Origin: Stigmatella erecta
GTDB taxonomy: Bacteria; Myxococcota; Myxococcia; Myxococcales; Myxococcaceae
Reading direction: 5' to 3'
Assembly: GCF_900111745.1 (NCBI RefSeq)
Contig: NZ_FOIJ01000006.1
Span: forward strand, 186,001-250,000
Length of the DNA stretch: 64,000 bases
Part shown: positions 52,457-63,673 of the stretch, piece after piece
Layout: every line of letters starts with the position of its first letter
Numbering within the stretch: position 1 is the stretch's first letter
Position numbers and translations under genes: made by a program
The notes under the pieces: generated by a model
Database searches by the model: none
Told to the model about the DNA's origin: nothing
The model's input: only the letters and a program-made list of their open reading frames with translations

Positions 52457-53923
52457 ATGAGGGATGGTTGCCGCTTTTGGCGTCCCGCTGTCCACGGACT
52501 GTGGCTCTGCCTGCTGGCGGGACTGGGCGGCTGTGGACCGGCCTTCCTGGAGGAGCCCGAGGCGTGGGCCCGCCGCGAGGCGCCCATCCGGATTCCCAAC
52601 TCCCTGTCCACGCAGGCGCTCGTCTTCAACGCCCTGTCCACCAACAAGATCGCCAACCAGCTGCTGGGCACCAACGCGCTCGCGGCCCTGTTCTCGCCCC
52701 CGGGCCACCCCACCATCCTCAACCAGCTTCAGGATCCGGCCGCGCGCCAGTTCATGGGCTACCTGGTGAGCTGCGCCCTGGCCAACGGCCAGAACCTGAC
52801 GTGGGTGGACCCGTCCACGGGAGGAACCCAGACCTGGCAGGGCAAGCTGGGCATCTGCCCCGCGTGGAAGACCCAGGCGCCCACCCAGGCCTGCTTGCAG
52901 CAGGTGTCCTCGTGCCTGCTGGCGCGCAACAACGCCTTCGGCCTGCGCGTGGAGCTGTCGCTGCGCGGCGAGCACCCCACCACCCCCAGCGTCTTCGGGC
53001 TGGAGACGGTGACGCCCCCGTCCGAGTACGTGCCGCTCTCCCCCCAGCGGCTGGCGAGCTTCGAGCCGTGCACCGGCACCCCGGTGGGCGCCGCGCGCGA
53101 CTGTGGCTGGCGGGGCGATGCCGTCGGCGCGTGCCAGCCGGACACCCGGGTGGTGCTGGGCGCGGGCGGCGCGGATCCCGACACCTGCACGGGGGCGGCG
53201 CTGGGCACCAGCAGCGGCGCCCGGATGGTGCTCCGGGTGTGCGAGGGCATCCACGGCTGCGACCATGGGAGCGCGCTGCCGTGGCTGGGCGAGAGCGCGG
53301 GCAGCTGCGGCACCGTGGCGCCCGCGGTGGCGTTCACCTGCCCGGCCGGGGGCCACTTCAGCGTGATGACGGCGCCCTACACCCACGGCCAGCTGGGAAC
53401 GGCCACGGTGCAGACGGCCCCGTCCTCCGTGCAGTACCGGCTGCCGGAGGCCTCGGTCTTCCGCGTGCGGGAGGGGGCCTTCTACGGCACCGTGTTCGAC
53501 CCGGAGGCGCTGGCGGCCGAGGTCTTCGTGCGCGACGGCCGGGTCATCCTCCCGGAGCAGCCGGTGAAGGGCTCCGTCTACCGGCGGATGTACTCCTGCT
53601 ACGACTCGAACTGGAGCGACGGCGTGGCCAACGCCACCCACCGCGTGTGCGCGCTGCCCTCCACGAGCTCCAACTGCGCCGCCCAGGTGACGGGCGTGTG
53701 CGTGAACCCGGCCTACCGCGCCTACCCCTCCTCCATGTGCGCCACCGACGACGGCTCCCAGGTGGCGGGGGATGGGGACTACGAGAAGTGCCGGGACCAC
53801 CACTCCACCACCCAGTGGAACTACCCCGTCACCAGCTACATCCACTCGGCGTGCGACGTGCTGGGCGACTACGGCAAGCCCGAGCTGTGCACCCGGCCGC
53901 GGCAGACGCCCAAGCTTCCATGA
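52457..53923 (+). CDS. Lipoprotein of unknown function
   Basis: 488 residues with GGAGG upstream of the ATG. Lipobox 'LAGLGGCGPA' (Cys about 26). The mature protein has about 20 Cys, probably in disulfides, and beta-rich modules with 'DTCTGAALGTSSGARMVLRV' and 'YSCYDSNWSDGVANATHRVC'. It is distantly like the ADYC-type surface protein at 39693-41381 but without that motif. Its stop overlaps the next kinase start (ATGA), so the two are co-translated: a possible envelope sensor for that kinase. Confidence 0.65.
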   Translation: MRDGCRFWRPAVHGLWLCLLAGLGGCGPAFLEEPEAWARREAPIRIPNSLSTQALVFNALSTNKIANQLLGTNALAALFSPPGHPTILNQLQDPAARQFMGYLVSCALANGQNLTWVDPSTGGTQTWQGKLGICPAWKTQAPTQACLQQVSSCLLARNNAFGLRVELSLRGEHPTTPSVFGLETVTPPSEYVPLSPQRLASFEPCTGTPVGAARDCGWRGDAVGACQPDTRVVLGAGGADPDTCTGAALGTSSGARMVLRVCEGIHGCDHGSALPWLGESAGSCGTVAPAVAFTCPAGGHFSVMTAPYTHGQLGTATVQTAPSSVQYRLPEASVFRVREGAFYGTVFDPEALAAEVFVRDGRVILPEQPVKGSVYRRMYSCYDSNWSDGVANATHRVCALPSTSSNCAAQVTGVCVNPAYRAYPSSMCATDDGSQVAGDGDYEKCRDHHSTTQWNYPVTSYIHSACDVLGDYGKPELCTRPRQTPKLP

Positions 53924-55326
53924 GCCCCGGGGCCGAGGAGGCGCTCTACGGCGAGGAGCTGTCCCCCGGGGCCCTGGTGGGCCGCTGGGTGGTGGAGCAC
54001 GTCCACTACCGGGGCCCGGTCTCCCTGCTCTACCGCGCGCGGGACCCGCAGACGGGGGCCGCCTCGGCCCTGAAAGTCATGCACTCGCGCTTCACCGCGG
54101 CCCACACCGCGCTGCGCCGCTTCCGCCAGGAGGCCACCACGCTCCAGCGGCTGCACCACCCGCACATCGTCGAGGTGCTGGGCCACGGGGAGCTGCCCGA
54201 CGGCAGGCCCTTCATCGCCATGGAGTGGCTGCCAGGAAGGGACTTGGCCGCCGAGCTGGCCGCGCGCGGGCCCCTCTCCCCGCGCGAGGCGCTGGAAATC
54301 CTGGAGCAGGTGGGCGCCGCGCTCGAGGCGGCGCACGCGGCCGGCGTGGTGCACCGGGACCTGAAGGCGCACAACGTGGTGTGCCTGCGCGGGGGCGCCG
54401 AGGCCGTGCGCGTGAAGCTGGTGGACTTCGGGGTGGCCAAGGACCTGTCGCCGCGCACGCCGGGCACCTCCTCGCTCACGCAGACCGGCGCGGTGCTCGG
54501 CACCCCGCTGTTCATGGCCCCCGAGCAGATCCGCGGCGAGCCGCCCGACGCGCGCACGGACCTGTATGCCCTGGGCCTCCTGCTGTTCCACCTGGTGACG
54601 GGCACGCCGCCCTTCCTGGGCGCCACGCCGCACGAGGTGGAGGAGCAGCACCTGCACGCGCCCCCGCCGCGGCCCAGCGAGCGCGCGCCGGTGCCCGCGG
54701 CCCTGGACGCGGTGGTGCACCGCTGCCTGCAGAAGCGGCGCGAGGAGCGCTACCCCACCGTGGGGGCCATGCTGGAGGCGCTGCGGCGCGCGGTGCACGG
54801 GGGCGCGGGCACGCTCTCTGCCGAGCGCACCCTGGCGCTGTACGCCGAGGCGTGCGTGGAGGGCGAGCCGGACGGCGCCGCGCTGGAGCGGATGGACACC
54901 CTGCTGGAGAGCGCGAGCGCCATGGCGCGCGAGGCGGGGCTCACCGTGCGCGTGGAGGGCGCCGGCTGCATGCTGGCGGTGGCGGTGCTCCCGGAGGGGG
55001 CGCGCGAGGAGCGCGAGGCGCGCGCCCGGCTGCTGGCCTCGGCGCTGGCCCTGGTGCGCATCGCCCAGGCGCTGCCGAGCCCGCCCCGCGTCACGCTGAA
55101 CGTCACCCTGCACGTGGATGCGGCGCGGCGGTGGCGGGAGAAGGCCTGTGGCACGCCCTCGGGCACGGGCGGCCTGCTGTGCCTGGCCGGCTGGGCGGTG
55201 GCCGCGCCCGGCCATGCGCTCATCGCCACCGAGGCGGCGCTCCAGGGGCTGGAGGCGGACTTCCTCGCCGAGCCCCTGCGGGAGCAGGCCCGGCTGGGCC
55301 ACCGCCGCGTCCTCGGCCTGCGGTGA
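53920..55326 (+). CDS. Ser/Thr kinase-like protein with degenerate cyclase-like C-terminus
   Basis: 468 residues. Kinase domain about 18-280: 'ALKVMHSRF', 'VVHRDLKAHNVV', 'VKLVDFGVAKDL' and 'GTPLFMAPEQI' are intact, but the Gly-rich loop is 'VHYRGPVSLLYRA', lacking the usual G-x-G. Residues 320-468 resemble the cyclase-like region of the kinase at 48503-52300 ('GGLLCLAGWAVAAPGHALIA'), without metal-binding Asp pairs. Ends 3 nt from the convergent sigma-54 activator. Confidence 0.85.
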   Translation: MSPGAEEALYGEELSPGALVGRWVVEHVHYRGPVSLLYRARDPQTGAASALKVMHSRFTAAHTALRRFRQEATTLQRLHHPHIVEVLGHGELPDGRPFIAMEWLPGRDLAAELAARGPLSPREALEILEQVGAALEAAHAAGVVHRDLKAHNVVCLRGGAEAVRVKLVDFGVAKDLSPRTPGTSSLTQTGAVLGTPLFMAPEQIRGEPPDARTDLYALGLLLFHLVTGTPPFLGATPHEVEEQHLHAPPPRPSERAPVPAALDAVVHRCLQKRREERYPTVGAMLEALRRAVHGGAGTLSAERTLALYAEACVEGEPDGAALERMDTLLESASAMAREAGLTVRVEGAGCMLAVAVLPEGAREEREARARLLASALALVRIAQALPSPPRVTLNVTLHVDAARRWREKACGTPSGTGGLLCLAGWAVAAPGHALIATEAALQGLEADFLAEPLREQARLGHRRVLGLR

Positions 55327-55329
55327 GGC

Positions 55330-56739
<1,410 letters not shown>

Positions 56740-56792
56740 GGGGGACAAAGTACACCATTCGCCGCGGAGGTTCCCGCGCCGCGCCGGGGCAC

Positions 56793-57260
56793 TCAGCGCC
56801 CGAGCTGGGCCGCCAGCGCCAGCCGCGCGGCCACCGCCATGGCGTCCGCGCGCTCGTTCTCCACGTGCCCGGAGTGGCCCCGGACCCAGTTCCACGTCAC
56901 CTGGTGGACCTGGGTCTGCGCCAGCAGGGCCTGCCACAAGTCCGCGTTCTGCACCGGCTGCTTGGCCGCCGTCTTCCACCCGGTGCGCTGCCACCTCTCC
57001 AGCCACTTCTCCTGGAAGGCGTTGCGCACGTACTGCGAATCCGTGAAGAGCTGCACCTGGCAGGGGGCCTTCAGCGCGCGCAGGGCCATCAGCGCCGCGG
57101 TCAGCTCCATGCGGTTGTTGGTCGTCTCCGGCTCGGCCCCGCTCAGCTCCCGGCGCGCGTGGCCATGCGCCGGGGAGACGAGGATGGAGCCCCACCCGCC
57201 AATGCCGGGGTTGGGTGAACAGGCACCGTCACAATAGATATGGACCAGGGGCAACGCCAT
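56793..57260 (-). CDS. rnhA: Ribonuclease HI
   Basis: 155 residues, usual length. The catalytic set Asp11 ('[11 protein letters not shown]'), Glu52 ('[10 protein letters not shown]'), Asp74 ('TDSQYV') and Asp139 ('NERADAMA') is complete, and '[12 protein letters not shown]' carries the conserved His. It cleaves the RNA strand of RNA-DNA hybrids. Its ATG lies 16 bp from the start chosen for the divergent pseudouridine synthase gene, so the two share a very short promoter region. Confidence 0.97.
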   Translation of the reverse strand: MALPLVHIYCDGACSPNPGIGGWGSILVSPAHGHARRELSGAEPETTNNRMELTAALMALRALKAPCQVQLFTDSQYVRNAFQEKWLERWQRTGWKTAAKQPVQNADLWQALLAQTQVHQVTWNWVRGHSGHVENERADAMAVAARLALAAQLGR

Positions 57261-57276
57261 GCGCGGGGGGCATTCT

Positions 57277-58995
57277 ATGCGAGACCCGGTTTCGTGCTAC
57301 CGAAGGGGGGTGAGACCGTGGGTCACGCCATTGGAGCCCCCTCCCGCCCCCGAGGAGCTGCCGCCCGCCTTCCCCAGCCCCTTCGACGCGCGGGGCCCCC
57401 ACGCGCTGGCCGAGCGGGCCGCGCGGCGGCTCCAGGCGGAGCTGCGGACAGGCACGGTGGCGCCCGGTGTGCCCACCTCGCTGCTGGAGGCCCCCGAGGG
57501 GGGCAAGATGTTCGGCGTGCTGGCCGTCCAGACGCCCGAGGGCCGCATCGGCTTTCTCCGCGCCTTCTCCGGCATGCTGGCGGGCCAGTGGGAGCTCGAC
57601 GGCTTCGTCCCCCCGCTCTTCGACCGGCAGGCCTGGCAGGCCCTGGAGCCCCGGGGGGAGGCCACCGTGAAGGCCCTGCTCTCCCGCGCCGAGGCGCTGC
57701 GCACCTCCCCGGAGCGCGCCCAGCTCCAGGCGGCCCAGGCGGCCCGGCACGAGCGCCACGCGCGGGAGCGGGCGGAGCTGAAGGCCCGGCACGAGGCCCG
57801 GCGCCACCAGCGCCACGCGCGGCGCCAGGCGCTGATGGCCGCCTCTCCCCTGACGGAGGAGGAGCGGCGCCAGGCGCTCCACGCGCTCGACCAGGAGAGC
57901 CGCGGCGACAAGGCGGAGCGCCGCAAGCTGGAGGCGGCCCAGGAGCACGCGCACCGCGCGGAGGCGCAGGCCCTGGCCCGGCTGGAGCGGCGGCTCGGGG
58001 CGCTGGAGCGCTTGCGGCGCATCGTCAGCCGGGCGCTCATGAAGCAGCTTCACGGCACCTACGCCCTGCGCAACGCGCGGGGGGTGCTCCGCCCCTTGCG
58101 GGAGGTGTTCGCCCCCGGCGAGCCGCCCTCGGGGGCCGCCGACTGCGCCGCCCCCAAGCTCCTCGCCTTCGCCTTCGCCCAGGGGCTGCGCCCGCTGGCG
58201 CTCGCCGAGTTCTGGTGGGGCGCGCCGCCCTCCACGGGGGGCCGCGTCTCCGGCGCGTTCTACGGGGCCTGCCGCGAGAAGTGCGGCCCGCTGCTCCCCT
58301 TCCTGCTGGAGGGCCTCCCAGTCTCCGCCCCCCGCGCCTTCGTGCCCCCGGTGGCCCCGGTCCCCGCCGGTGCGCTCTCCGTCGTCTTCGAGGATGCGTG
58401 GCTCGTGGTGCTCGACAAGCCCTGGGGGCTGCTGTCCGTGCCGGGAAAGGGCGAGGCGCTGCGGGACTCGGTGCTCACCCGGCTCCAGGCCCGCTACCCC
58501 CACGCGCAGGGGCCCCTGCTCGTGCACCGGCTGGACCTGGACACCTCGGGCCTGCTCGTGGCGGCCCTGGACTCGCGCACCCACGCCGCGCTGCAACGGC
58601 AGTTCCTCCACCGGGAGGTGCACAAGCGCTACGTGGCCTGGCTCGATGGCCCTGTGCGCGGGGAGCACGGCACCATCGCCCTGCCCCTGCGCGTGGACCT
58701 GCACGACCGGCCCCGGCAGATTCATGACCCCGTGCACGGCAAGCCCGCGCTCACGGAGTGGCACGTGCTGGAGCGGCGGGAAGCGCGCACCCGGGTGGCC
58801 CTCACGCCCCACACCGGCCGGACGCACCAGCTGCGCGTGCACGCGGCCCACCCGCTCGGCCTCGGGGCCCCCATCGTGGGCGACCGCCTCTATGGACACG
58901 AGGACGTGCGCCTGCTGCTGCACGCCGAGGCGCTCGCGTTCCGGCACCCGGCCACGGGCCAGCGCGTCGCCTTCGAGCGGCCCGCGCCCTTCTGA
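57277..58995 (+). CDS. RluA-family pseudouridine synthase with N-terminal coiled-coil extension
   Basis: 572 residues from ATG 57277 (G-rich site 6 nt upstream); ATG 57259 is possible. The catalytic domain (about 370-570) has the RluA signature '[15 protein letters not shown]' with the nucleophile Asp. It also has '[15 protein letters not shown]' and '[15 protein letters not shown]'. The first 350 residues contain a domain with '[20 protein letters not shown]' and a long Arg/Glu/Ala-rich coiled coil (about 145-250), as in the long RluA subgroup. It isomerises uridines in rRNA or tRNA; the target is not determined. Confidence 0.9.
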   Translation: MRDPVSCYRRGVRPWVTPLEPPPAPEELPPAFPSPFDARGPHALAERAARRLQAELRTGTVAPGVPTSLLEAPEGGKMFGVLAVQTPEGRIGFLRAFSGMLAGQWELDGFVPPLFDRQAWQALEPRGEATVKALLSRAEALRTSPERAQLQAAQAARHERHARERAELKARHEARRHQRHARRQALMAASPLTEEERRQALHALDQESRGDKAERRKLEAAQEHAHRAEAQALARLERRLGALERLRRIVSRALMKQLHGTYALRNARGVLRPLREVFAPGEPPSGAADCAAPKLLAFAFAQGLRPLALAEFWWGAPPSTGGRVSGAFYGACREKCGPLLPFLLEGLPVSAPRAFVPPVAPVPAGALSVVFEDAWLVVLDKPWGLLSVPGKGEALRDSVLTRLQARYPHAQGPLLVHRLDLDTSGLLVAALDSRTHAALQRQFLHREVHKRYVAWLDGPVRGEHGTIALPLRVDLHDRPRQIHDPVHGKPALTEWHVLERREARTRVALTPHTGRTHQLRVHAAHPLGLGAPIVGDRLYGHEDVRLLLHAEALAFRHPATGQRVAFERPAPF

Positions 58996-59024
58996 CTTCC
59001 CCGCAGCCCCAGGAGCCTCCGCCG

Positions 59025-59429
59025 ATGCCCCGTGAACTCGTGAACCCGCCGAACCTCTACAACAGCGTTCAGTATGGCTTCTCCCACGCGGCCCTCCAGC
59101 ACGGAGGCCGGACGCTGCACCTGGCGGGGCAGGTGGCCTGGAACGCCCAGGGGGACCTCGTGGGCGCGGGGGACCTGGCCCGGCAGACGCGCCAGGTGCT
59201 GGAGAACCTCAAGGGGGTGCTCACCGCCGTGGGCGCGCGGCCCACGGACCTCGTGCGCCTGCGCACCTACGTGGTGAAGCACACGCCGGACAAGCTGGGC
59301 GTCGTGCTCGGTGAAATCAAAGCCTTCTACGAGGGCGCGGAGCCGGCCCCCAACACCTATCTCGGCGTCGAGGCGCTCGCCCTGCCCGAGCTGCTCGTCG
59401 AGATCGAGGCGATCGCCGTCATTCCCTGA
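59025..59429 (+). CDS. RidA/YjgF/UK114-family protein
   Basis: 134 residues, AGGAG upstream. Trimeric chorismate-mutase-like fold signatures are 'YNSVQYGFSHAALQHGGRTL', 'LAGQVAWNAQGDLVGAGDL', 'VRLRTYVV' and 'NTYLGVEALALPELLVEIEA'. The Arg of the 'RLRTYV' strand, needed for enamine/imine deamination, is present, but the C-terminal '(V/L)EIE.(I/V)A' replaces the longer motif of canonical RidA. Likely removes reactive enamines or belongs to a non-deaminating subgroup. Confidence 0.88.
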   Translation: MPRELVNPPNLYNSVQYGFSHAALQHGGRTLHLAGQVAWNAQGDLVGAGDLARQTRQVLENLKGVLTAVGARPTDLVRLRTYVVKHTPDKLGVVLGEIKAFYEGAEPAPNTYLGVEALALPELLVEIEAIAVIP

Positions 59430-59577
59430 CGCCCCCACGGCCCAGGACGGCCCCCTGGCGGACAGGCATCCGGAGGTGCTGGAGATTCCGGGAGGAAGGG
59501 TTCCGGCCCTCGCCCTCCCGGACAGGCAGGTTCCCGCGTGGGCCGGGGCTCCCTACTTTCCTTCAGGAGCCCTCGCG

Positions 59578-60345
59578 ATGATGAACGCCCTCTTCACCGT
59601 CCTGAACTGGCTGCCAGAGCGCCCTCGCCGTGCCGCGGTGCGGCGGGTGATTGACGCGGTCTGGACCCGCTACGCCGACTTGCAGGTGACGGGGCGCGAA
59701 CACCTGCCCCTGGGCCCCGCCCTCTACGTGTGCAACCACCTGTCCAACGCGGACGGGCTCACCCTGCAGCGGGCCCTCCAGCCCCTGCGGGTGTGGTTCG
59801 TGGCGGGGGTGAAGCTGCAGAGCACGGTGATGACGCGCCTGGCCGCCGAGGCCGTGGACACCATCTTCATCCGCCCCGGCTCGCCGGACGTGGAGGCCCT
59901 GCGCTGCGCGGTCACCGCGCTCCAGCAGGGCCGCTCCGTGCTCGTCTTCCCGGAGGGCGGGCGCAGCAGGACGGGCGCCCTGCTCCGGGCCAAGCGGGGC
60001 GTGAGCCTCATCGCCCGCCGGGCCGGCGTGCCCGTGGTGCCCGTGGCCCTCACGGGCACCGAGCGGATGATGCCCATCGACGAGCGGAACATGGGGGGCG
60101 AGCGGCTGCACCGCGCCCGCATCACCGTGCGCATCGGCGCCCCGTTCCGCGTGGAGGACCTTCACGAGGAGGTGGAGGGCGCCCGGGACTCCCGCCAGGC
60201 CCTGGCCGACGCCATCATGGGCCGCGTGGCGGCCCTGCTGCCCCCCGGCTACCAGGGGGAATACGCGCGGCGGCACGGGGCCGCAGTGCCGGAGGGCCTG
60301 CGGCCGGGGGCCTCCGCCGGGGAGGAGCGGCCGCTGCCGCACTGA
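59578..60345 (+). CDS. 1-acyl-sn-glycerol-3-phosphate acyltransferase (PlsC family)
   Basis: 255 residues from the first of two ATGs (AGGAG upstream). Acyltransferase motifs: NH-x4-D as 'VCNHLSNADG' (about 55), 'FIRPGSPDV', 'VFPEGGRSRTG' (about 125) and 'VPVVPVALTG'. Adds an acyl chain to lysophosphatidate or a similar acceptor in membrane lipid synthesis. Not in an obvious lipid operon. Confidence 0.9.
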   Translation: MMNALFTVLNWLPERPRRAAVRRVIDAVWTRYADLQVTGREHLPLGPALYVCNHLSNADGLTLQRALQPLRVWFVAGVKLQSTVMTRLAAEAVDTIFIRPGSPDVEALRCAVTALQQGRSVLVFPEGGRSRTGALLRAKRGVSLIARRAGVPVVPVALTGTERMMPIDERNMGGERLHRARITVRIGAPFRVEDLHEEVEGARDSRQALADAIMGRVAALLPPGYQGEYARRHGAAVPEGLRPGASAGEERPLPH

Positions 60346-60346
60346 C

Positions 60347-61960
60347 TCACTCGGAGACGTCGAAGGCGAAGCCGTTCTGCTTCATCTCGCCCACGGCCTC
60401 GTGGATATGCTTCACCGCGAAGTTCAGGTCCTCCTGGGTGTGGCCATCGCCCGTGTAGAAGTAGGGCACGCCGTGGTAGTACAGCCCCTTGCGGCGCAGC
60501 AGCAGCGCCAGCACGACGTTGGCCGCGGGGTACGTGGCCTGGATGAAGTCGCGCGTGCTGTTCATCGGCGCCCCGTTGCGCATGAAGGACATGTAGCCGA
60601 AGAACTCGCCCCAGCCCGGCAGCTGCAGCGACACCTCGTCATTCACCTTCATCTCGGAGATGGCGCCGCGCAGGAACTGCGCCTTCTGGCGCGTGCGCGT
60701 GTAGAAGCCCTCGCCCTTCTGCTTGAGCAGCGACAGCGAGGCGTACGAGGCGGCCAGGGACAGGTGGTTGTTGATGTGCGTGGTGGCCAAGAGCGTCTTC
60801 TGCCCGTAGTCGTGGATGGCCTGGCCGCTGGAGGCCGCCCGCTCCAGGATGTCCGAGCGCCCGCCAATCGCGCTCAGCGGCAGCCCCAGCGCGGTGATGA
60901 CCTTGCCGTAGGTGACCAGGTCCGCGTGCAGGTTGGCCGCCCCCGTCACGCCGCTGGGGCCATACCGGAAGCCAGAGTGGACCTCGTCGAGCACGAGCAG
61001 CACGCCGGACTTGCGGCACACCTCGCCCAGCTCCTTCACGAACGGAATGGCCTTGTCCGGGAAGGGGAACGCCGTGGGGATGGGCTCGGTGAGCACGCAC
61101 GCGATCTCGTTCTTGCGCTTCTTGATGATGTCCAGCGACGCCGGATCATTGAACGTCAGGATGAGCAGGTCCTCCTTGCCCAGCACCTGCGCCCCCCGGT
61201 TGAAGGAGCGCAGCGGCACCATGGGGCCCTTCGCCTTGGGGTAGGGCATCAGCGGGTGGCCGTAGAAAGCGGCGTGCGAGTTGTAGGACACCACGTCGTA
61301 CTGGCCGTTGATGCTGCCCTCGAAGCGCACCACGAGCCTCCGCCCCGAGTGCGCGCGCGCCAGGCGGATGGCCGCCGAGGTGGCGTCGCTGCCGGAGTTC
61401 TGGAAGGCGAACCGCTCCCGGTGCGGCATGAACTCCTTGAGCAGCTTCACGTACTCCAGCTCGAGCGACGAGGCGTACGCGTTGCCCACGCTCTTGCCCA
61501 GGAGCCCCTTCACCGCCTGGACGACGGGCTCCGGGTTGTGGCCATGGAGGCTCTGCGCGCCAAAGCCCAGGAAGCAATCCAGGTACTCGTTGCCGTCAAT
61601 GTCATACAGCCGCCCGCCCTCGGCGCGCTCGATGCACAGCGGCATGAAGATGGAGAAGAACGGCCAGAAGCCCGCGTTCGTCACCGAGTGCTTGCGCAGC
61701 TCCGCCATGCGCGCGTTGGACTTCGGCTGGCGCCGCATCAGGTCCGCGGTCAGGTCCTGCATCCACGGCTGCGTGAAGAGCGACTTGAAGTAGGCCTCCA
61801 CCACGGCCGCCCGGCGCTCCCCGGCCGCGGGGGCCTTGGACTTCACCGGCTTGCGCGGGGCGGGCGCCGGCGCCCGCCGGCCCACCACCCGCGCCGAGGC
61901 CTTCTGCGTGGAACGGGGGGGGTTCTTCAGGGCCTGCGTCCGCGTGCGCTCTGGTTTCAT
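60347..61960 (-). CDS. Class III PLP-dependent aminotransferase / glutamate-1-semialdehyde aminomutase-like
   Basis: 537 residues from ATG 61960 (AAGGAC 7 nt upstream). A basic Ala/Pro/Lys-rich tail (1-50) precedes the fold-type I PLP domain. 'NSGSDATSAAIRLARAHSGR' binds cofactor, 'LVLDEVHSGFRYG' carries the PLP-contacting Asp, and the Schiff-base Lys is in 'TYGKVITALGLPLSAIGG' (about 340). It resembles HemL-like and secondary-metabolism aminotransferases more than ornithine-type ones. The N-terminal tail is unusual. Divergent from the aldo/keto reductase gene. Confidence 0.85.
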   Translation of the reverse strand: MKPERTRTQALKNPPRSTQKASARVVGRRAPAPAPRKPVKSKAPAAGERRAAVVEAYFKSLFTQPWMQDLTADLMRRQPKSNARMAELRKHSVTNAGFWPFFSIFMPLCIERAEGGRLYDIDGNEYLDCFLGFGAQSLHGHNPEPVVQAVKGLLGKSVGNAYASSLELEYVKLLKEFMPHRERFAFQNSGSDATSAAIRLARAHSGRRLVVRFEGSINGQYDVVSYNSHAAFYGHPLMPYPKAKGPMVPLRSFNRGAQVLGKEDLLILTFNDPASLDIIKKRKNEIACVLTEPIPTAFPFPDKAIPFVKELGEVCRKSGVLLVLDEVHSGFRYGPSGVTGAANLHADLVTYGKVITALGLPLSAIGGRSDILERAASSGQAIHDYGQKTLLATTHINNHLSLAASYASLSLLKQKGEGFYTRTRQKAQFLRGAISEMKVNDEVSLQLPGWGEFFGYMSFMRNGAPMNSTRDFIQATYPAANVVLALLLRRKGLYYHGVPYFYTGDGHTQEDLNFAVKHIHEAVGEMKQNGFAFDVSE

Positions 61961-61980
61961 AACTTTGTCCTTAAAACGTG

Positions 61981-61993
61981 TATTCATTGAATA
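61981..61993. promoter_or_regulatory. AT-rich palindrome in the divergent aminotransferase / aldo-keto reductase intergenic region
   Basis: TATTCA-T-TGAATA, 21 bp upstream of the aminotransferase start, inside the AT-richest part of the 198-bp divergent region (61961-62158). A candidate operator or promoter element for one or both genes. No clear -10/-35 pair was found. Confidence 0.35.
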
Positions 61994-62158
61994 TACGGGA
62001 TATACCTTAGGCGGAGAATTCTTTCCATGACCCCGCGCGCGCATTCCTTTTTGAGCCGCGCTGTGCATCGCTCAGCCGTCCACAATCAGCGCCCAAAACC
62101 CTTGTTCCCCTGCACCGGCACCGGAGACTCACGCCCGCGTACACAGGGAGGCGCACGC

Positions 62159-63115
62159 ATGGAGACACGGCAGCTGGGCAATTCAGACCTACACCTCACC
62201 CCGATTGGCTTTGGCGCCTGGGCCATCGGCGGCTCGGGCTATGCGTTCGCCTGGGGCCCGCAGGACGACGCGCAATCCGTGCGCGCCCTCCACCGTGCCC
62301 TGGACCGGGGCATCAACTGGATTGACACCGCGGCGGTGTATGGACTGGGCCACTCGGAGGAAGTCGTCGCCCGGGCCCTCAGGGGCCGCGCGAACCGGCC
62401 CTTTGTCTTCACCAAGTGCGGGCTTGTCTGGGATGCCAGGGGCCAGGTGTCCAACGAGCTGAGCGCGGACTCCATCCGCCGCGAGTGTGAGGCCAGCCTG
62501 CGCCGGCTCCAGACCGACACCATCGACTTGTATCAGGTGCACTGGCCGCTGGAGGGCGGCTCGCTCAAGGGCATCGAGGAGGGCTGGAAGGCGCTGGCGG
62601 AGCTGAAGCGCCAGGGCAAGGTGCGCTGGATTGGCGTCTCCAACTTCGATGAGAAGCAGCTGGCGTTCGCGCACTCGATTTCGCCCATCACCTCGCTCCA
62701 GCCGCCCTACTCGCTCATCCAGCGCGAGATTGAGAAGACCCTCCTGCCCTTCTGCGAGCGCCACCAGATGGGCGTCATCGTCTACTCACCCATGGCCTCG
62801 GGGCTGCTGACGGGCGCCATGACGCGCGAGCGCGCCGCGAAGCTCCCCAAGGACGACTGGCGGCGCAGCAGCCGGGACTTCCAGGAGCCTCTGCTGTCCA
62901 AGCACCTGGCGCGGGTGGACCGGCTGCGCGAGGTGGCCGCCAAGCACGGCCGCTCCCCGGCCGAGGCCGCCATCGCCTGGACGCTGCGCAAGCCCGCCAT
63001 CACCGCCGCCATCGTGGGCGCCCGGAGCGCCGAGCAGGTGGACGGCTTCATCGGCGCCATGGACTTCCGGCTCTCGGAGGCCGAGGTGGCCCAGGCCGAG
63101 GACGGCCTGCGCTAG
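62159..63115 (+). CDS. Aldo/keto reductase
   Basis: 318 residues from ATG 62159 (AGGGAGG upstream). The catalytic tetrad is present: Asp and Tyr in 'WIDTAAVYGLGHSE', Lys in 'FVFTKCGL', and His in 'DLYQVHWP'. The NADPH-binding end 'AIVGARSAEQVDGFIGAMDF' is typical. Resembles the YajO/Tas branch of bacterial AKRs; substrate unknown. Confidence 0.93.
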   Translation: METRQLGNSDLHLTPIGFGAWAIGGSGYAFAWGPQDDAQSVRALHRALDRGINWIDTAAVYGLGHSEEVVARALRGRANRPFVFTKCGLVWDARGQVSNELSADSIRRECEASLRRLQTDTIDLYQVHWPLEGGSLKGIEEGWKALAELKRQGKVRWIGVSNFDEKQLAFAHSISPITSLQPPYSLIQREIEKTLLPFCERHQMGVIVYSPMASGLLTGAMTRERAAKLPKDDWRRSSRDFQEPLLSKHLARVDRLREVAAKHGRSPAEAAIAWTLRKPAITAAIVGARSAEQVDGFIGAMDFRLSEAEVAQAEDGLR

Positions 63116-63131
63116 GCGCGGCCGGGCCGCC

Positions 63132-63587
63132 TCAGGGGGCGGGCGGGAAGGCGCGCCCCTCCAGCGCCTCGATGGCGGCGCGGACCTCCGCGGGCACGGG
63201 GATCTTCTCGTAGGCGGGGTAGCGGAGGGTGACGATGACGCTGCCGCCGCGCGCGTACAGGGTACCCGTGTCCGCGTCCGCCACCGCGTGCTCCAGGGTG
63301 AGGCTGGTGCGGCCCACGCGGGCCACGCGGGCGCCGGCCACGAGCGAGGCCGGGTAGACGACGGGCTTGAGGTAGTCCGCGCTCGTGGTGGCCAGGATGG
63401 GGCCCACCCCGGAGTGGCCCGCGCTCACCAGGCCGATGCGGGCCAGGTAGGCGATGCGCGCCGACTCGAACCAGACGAAGAAGCGCGCGTTGTTGACGTG
63501 GCCGTACGCATCCATCTCGCTCCAGTGCACCGGGAAGGGGGGCGTGACGAGGGCAAAGTCCTTCAGCGTCTCAGGCATGGCGGCCAT
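63132..63587 (-). CDS. Acyl-CoA thioesterase (4HBT hot-dog fold)
   Basis: 151 residues from ATG 63587; ATG 63578 is equally possible, as neither has a clear ribosome site. 'VHWSEMDAYGHVNNARFFVW' is the 4-hydroxybenzoyl-CoA thioesterase signature with the catalytic Asp. 'ADYLKPVVYPASLVAGARV' continues the fold. Hydrolyses short or aromatic acyl-CoA thioesters. Ends 16 nt from the convergent reductase stop. Confidence 0.9.
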   Translation of the reverse strand: MAAMPETLKDFALVTPPFPVHWSEMDAYGHVNNARFFVWFESARIAYLARIGLVSAGHSGVGPILATTSADYLKPVVYPASLVAGARVARVGRTSLTLEHAVADADTGTLYARGGSVIVTLRYPAYEKIPVPAEVRAAIEALEGRAFPPAP

Positions 63588-63673
63588 GCTGGTCCAGACG
63601 CGGCCGCCTGGGAACGGGCATTCCCACCCAGGGGTTGACCCGGGGGGGCAGGCTGGGTGACGGTGAACGGATT

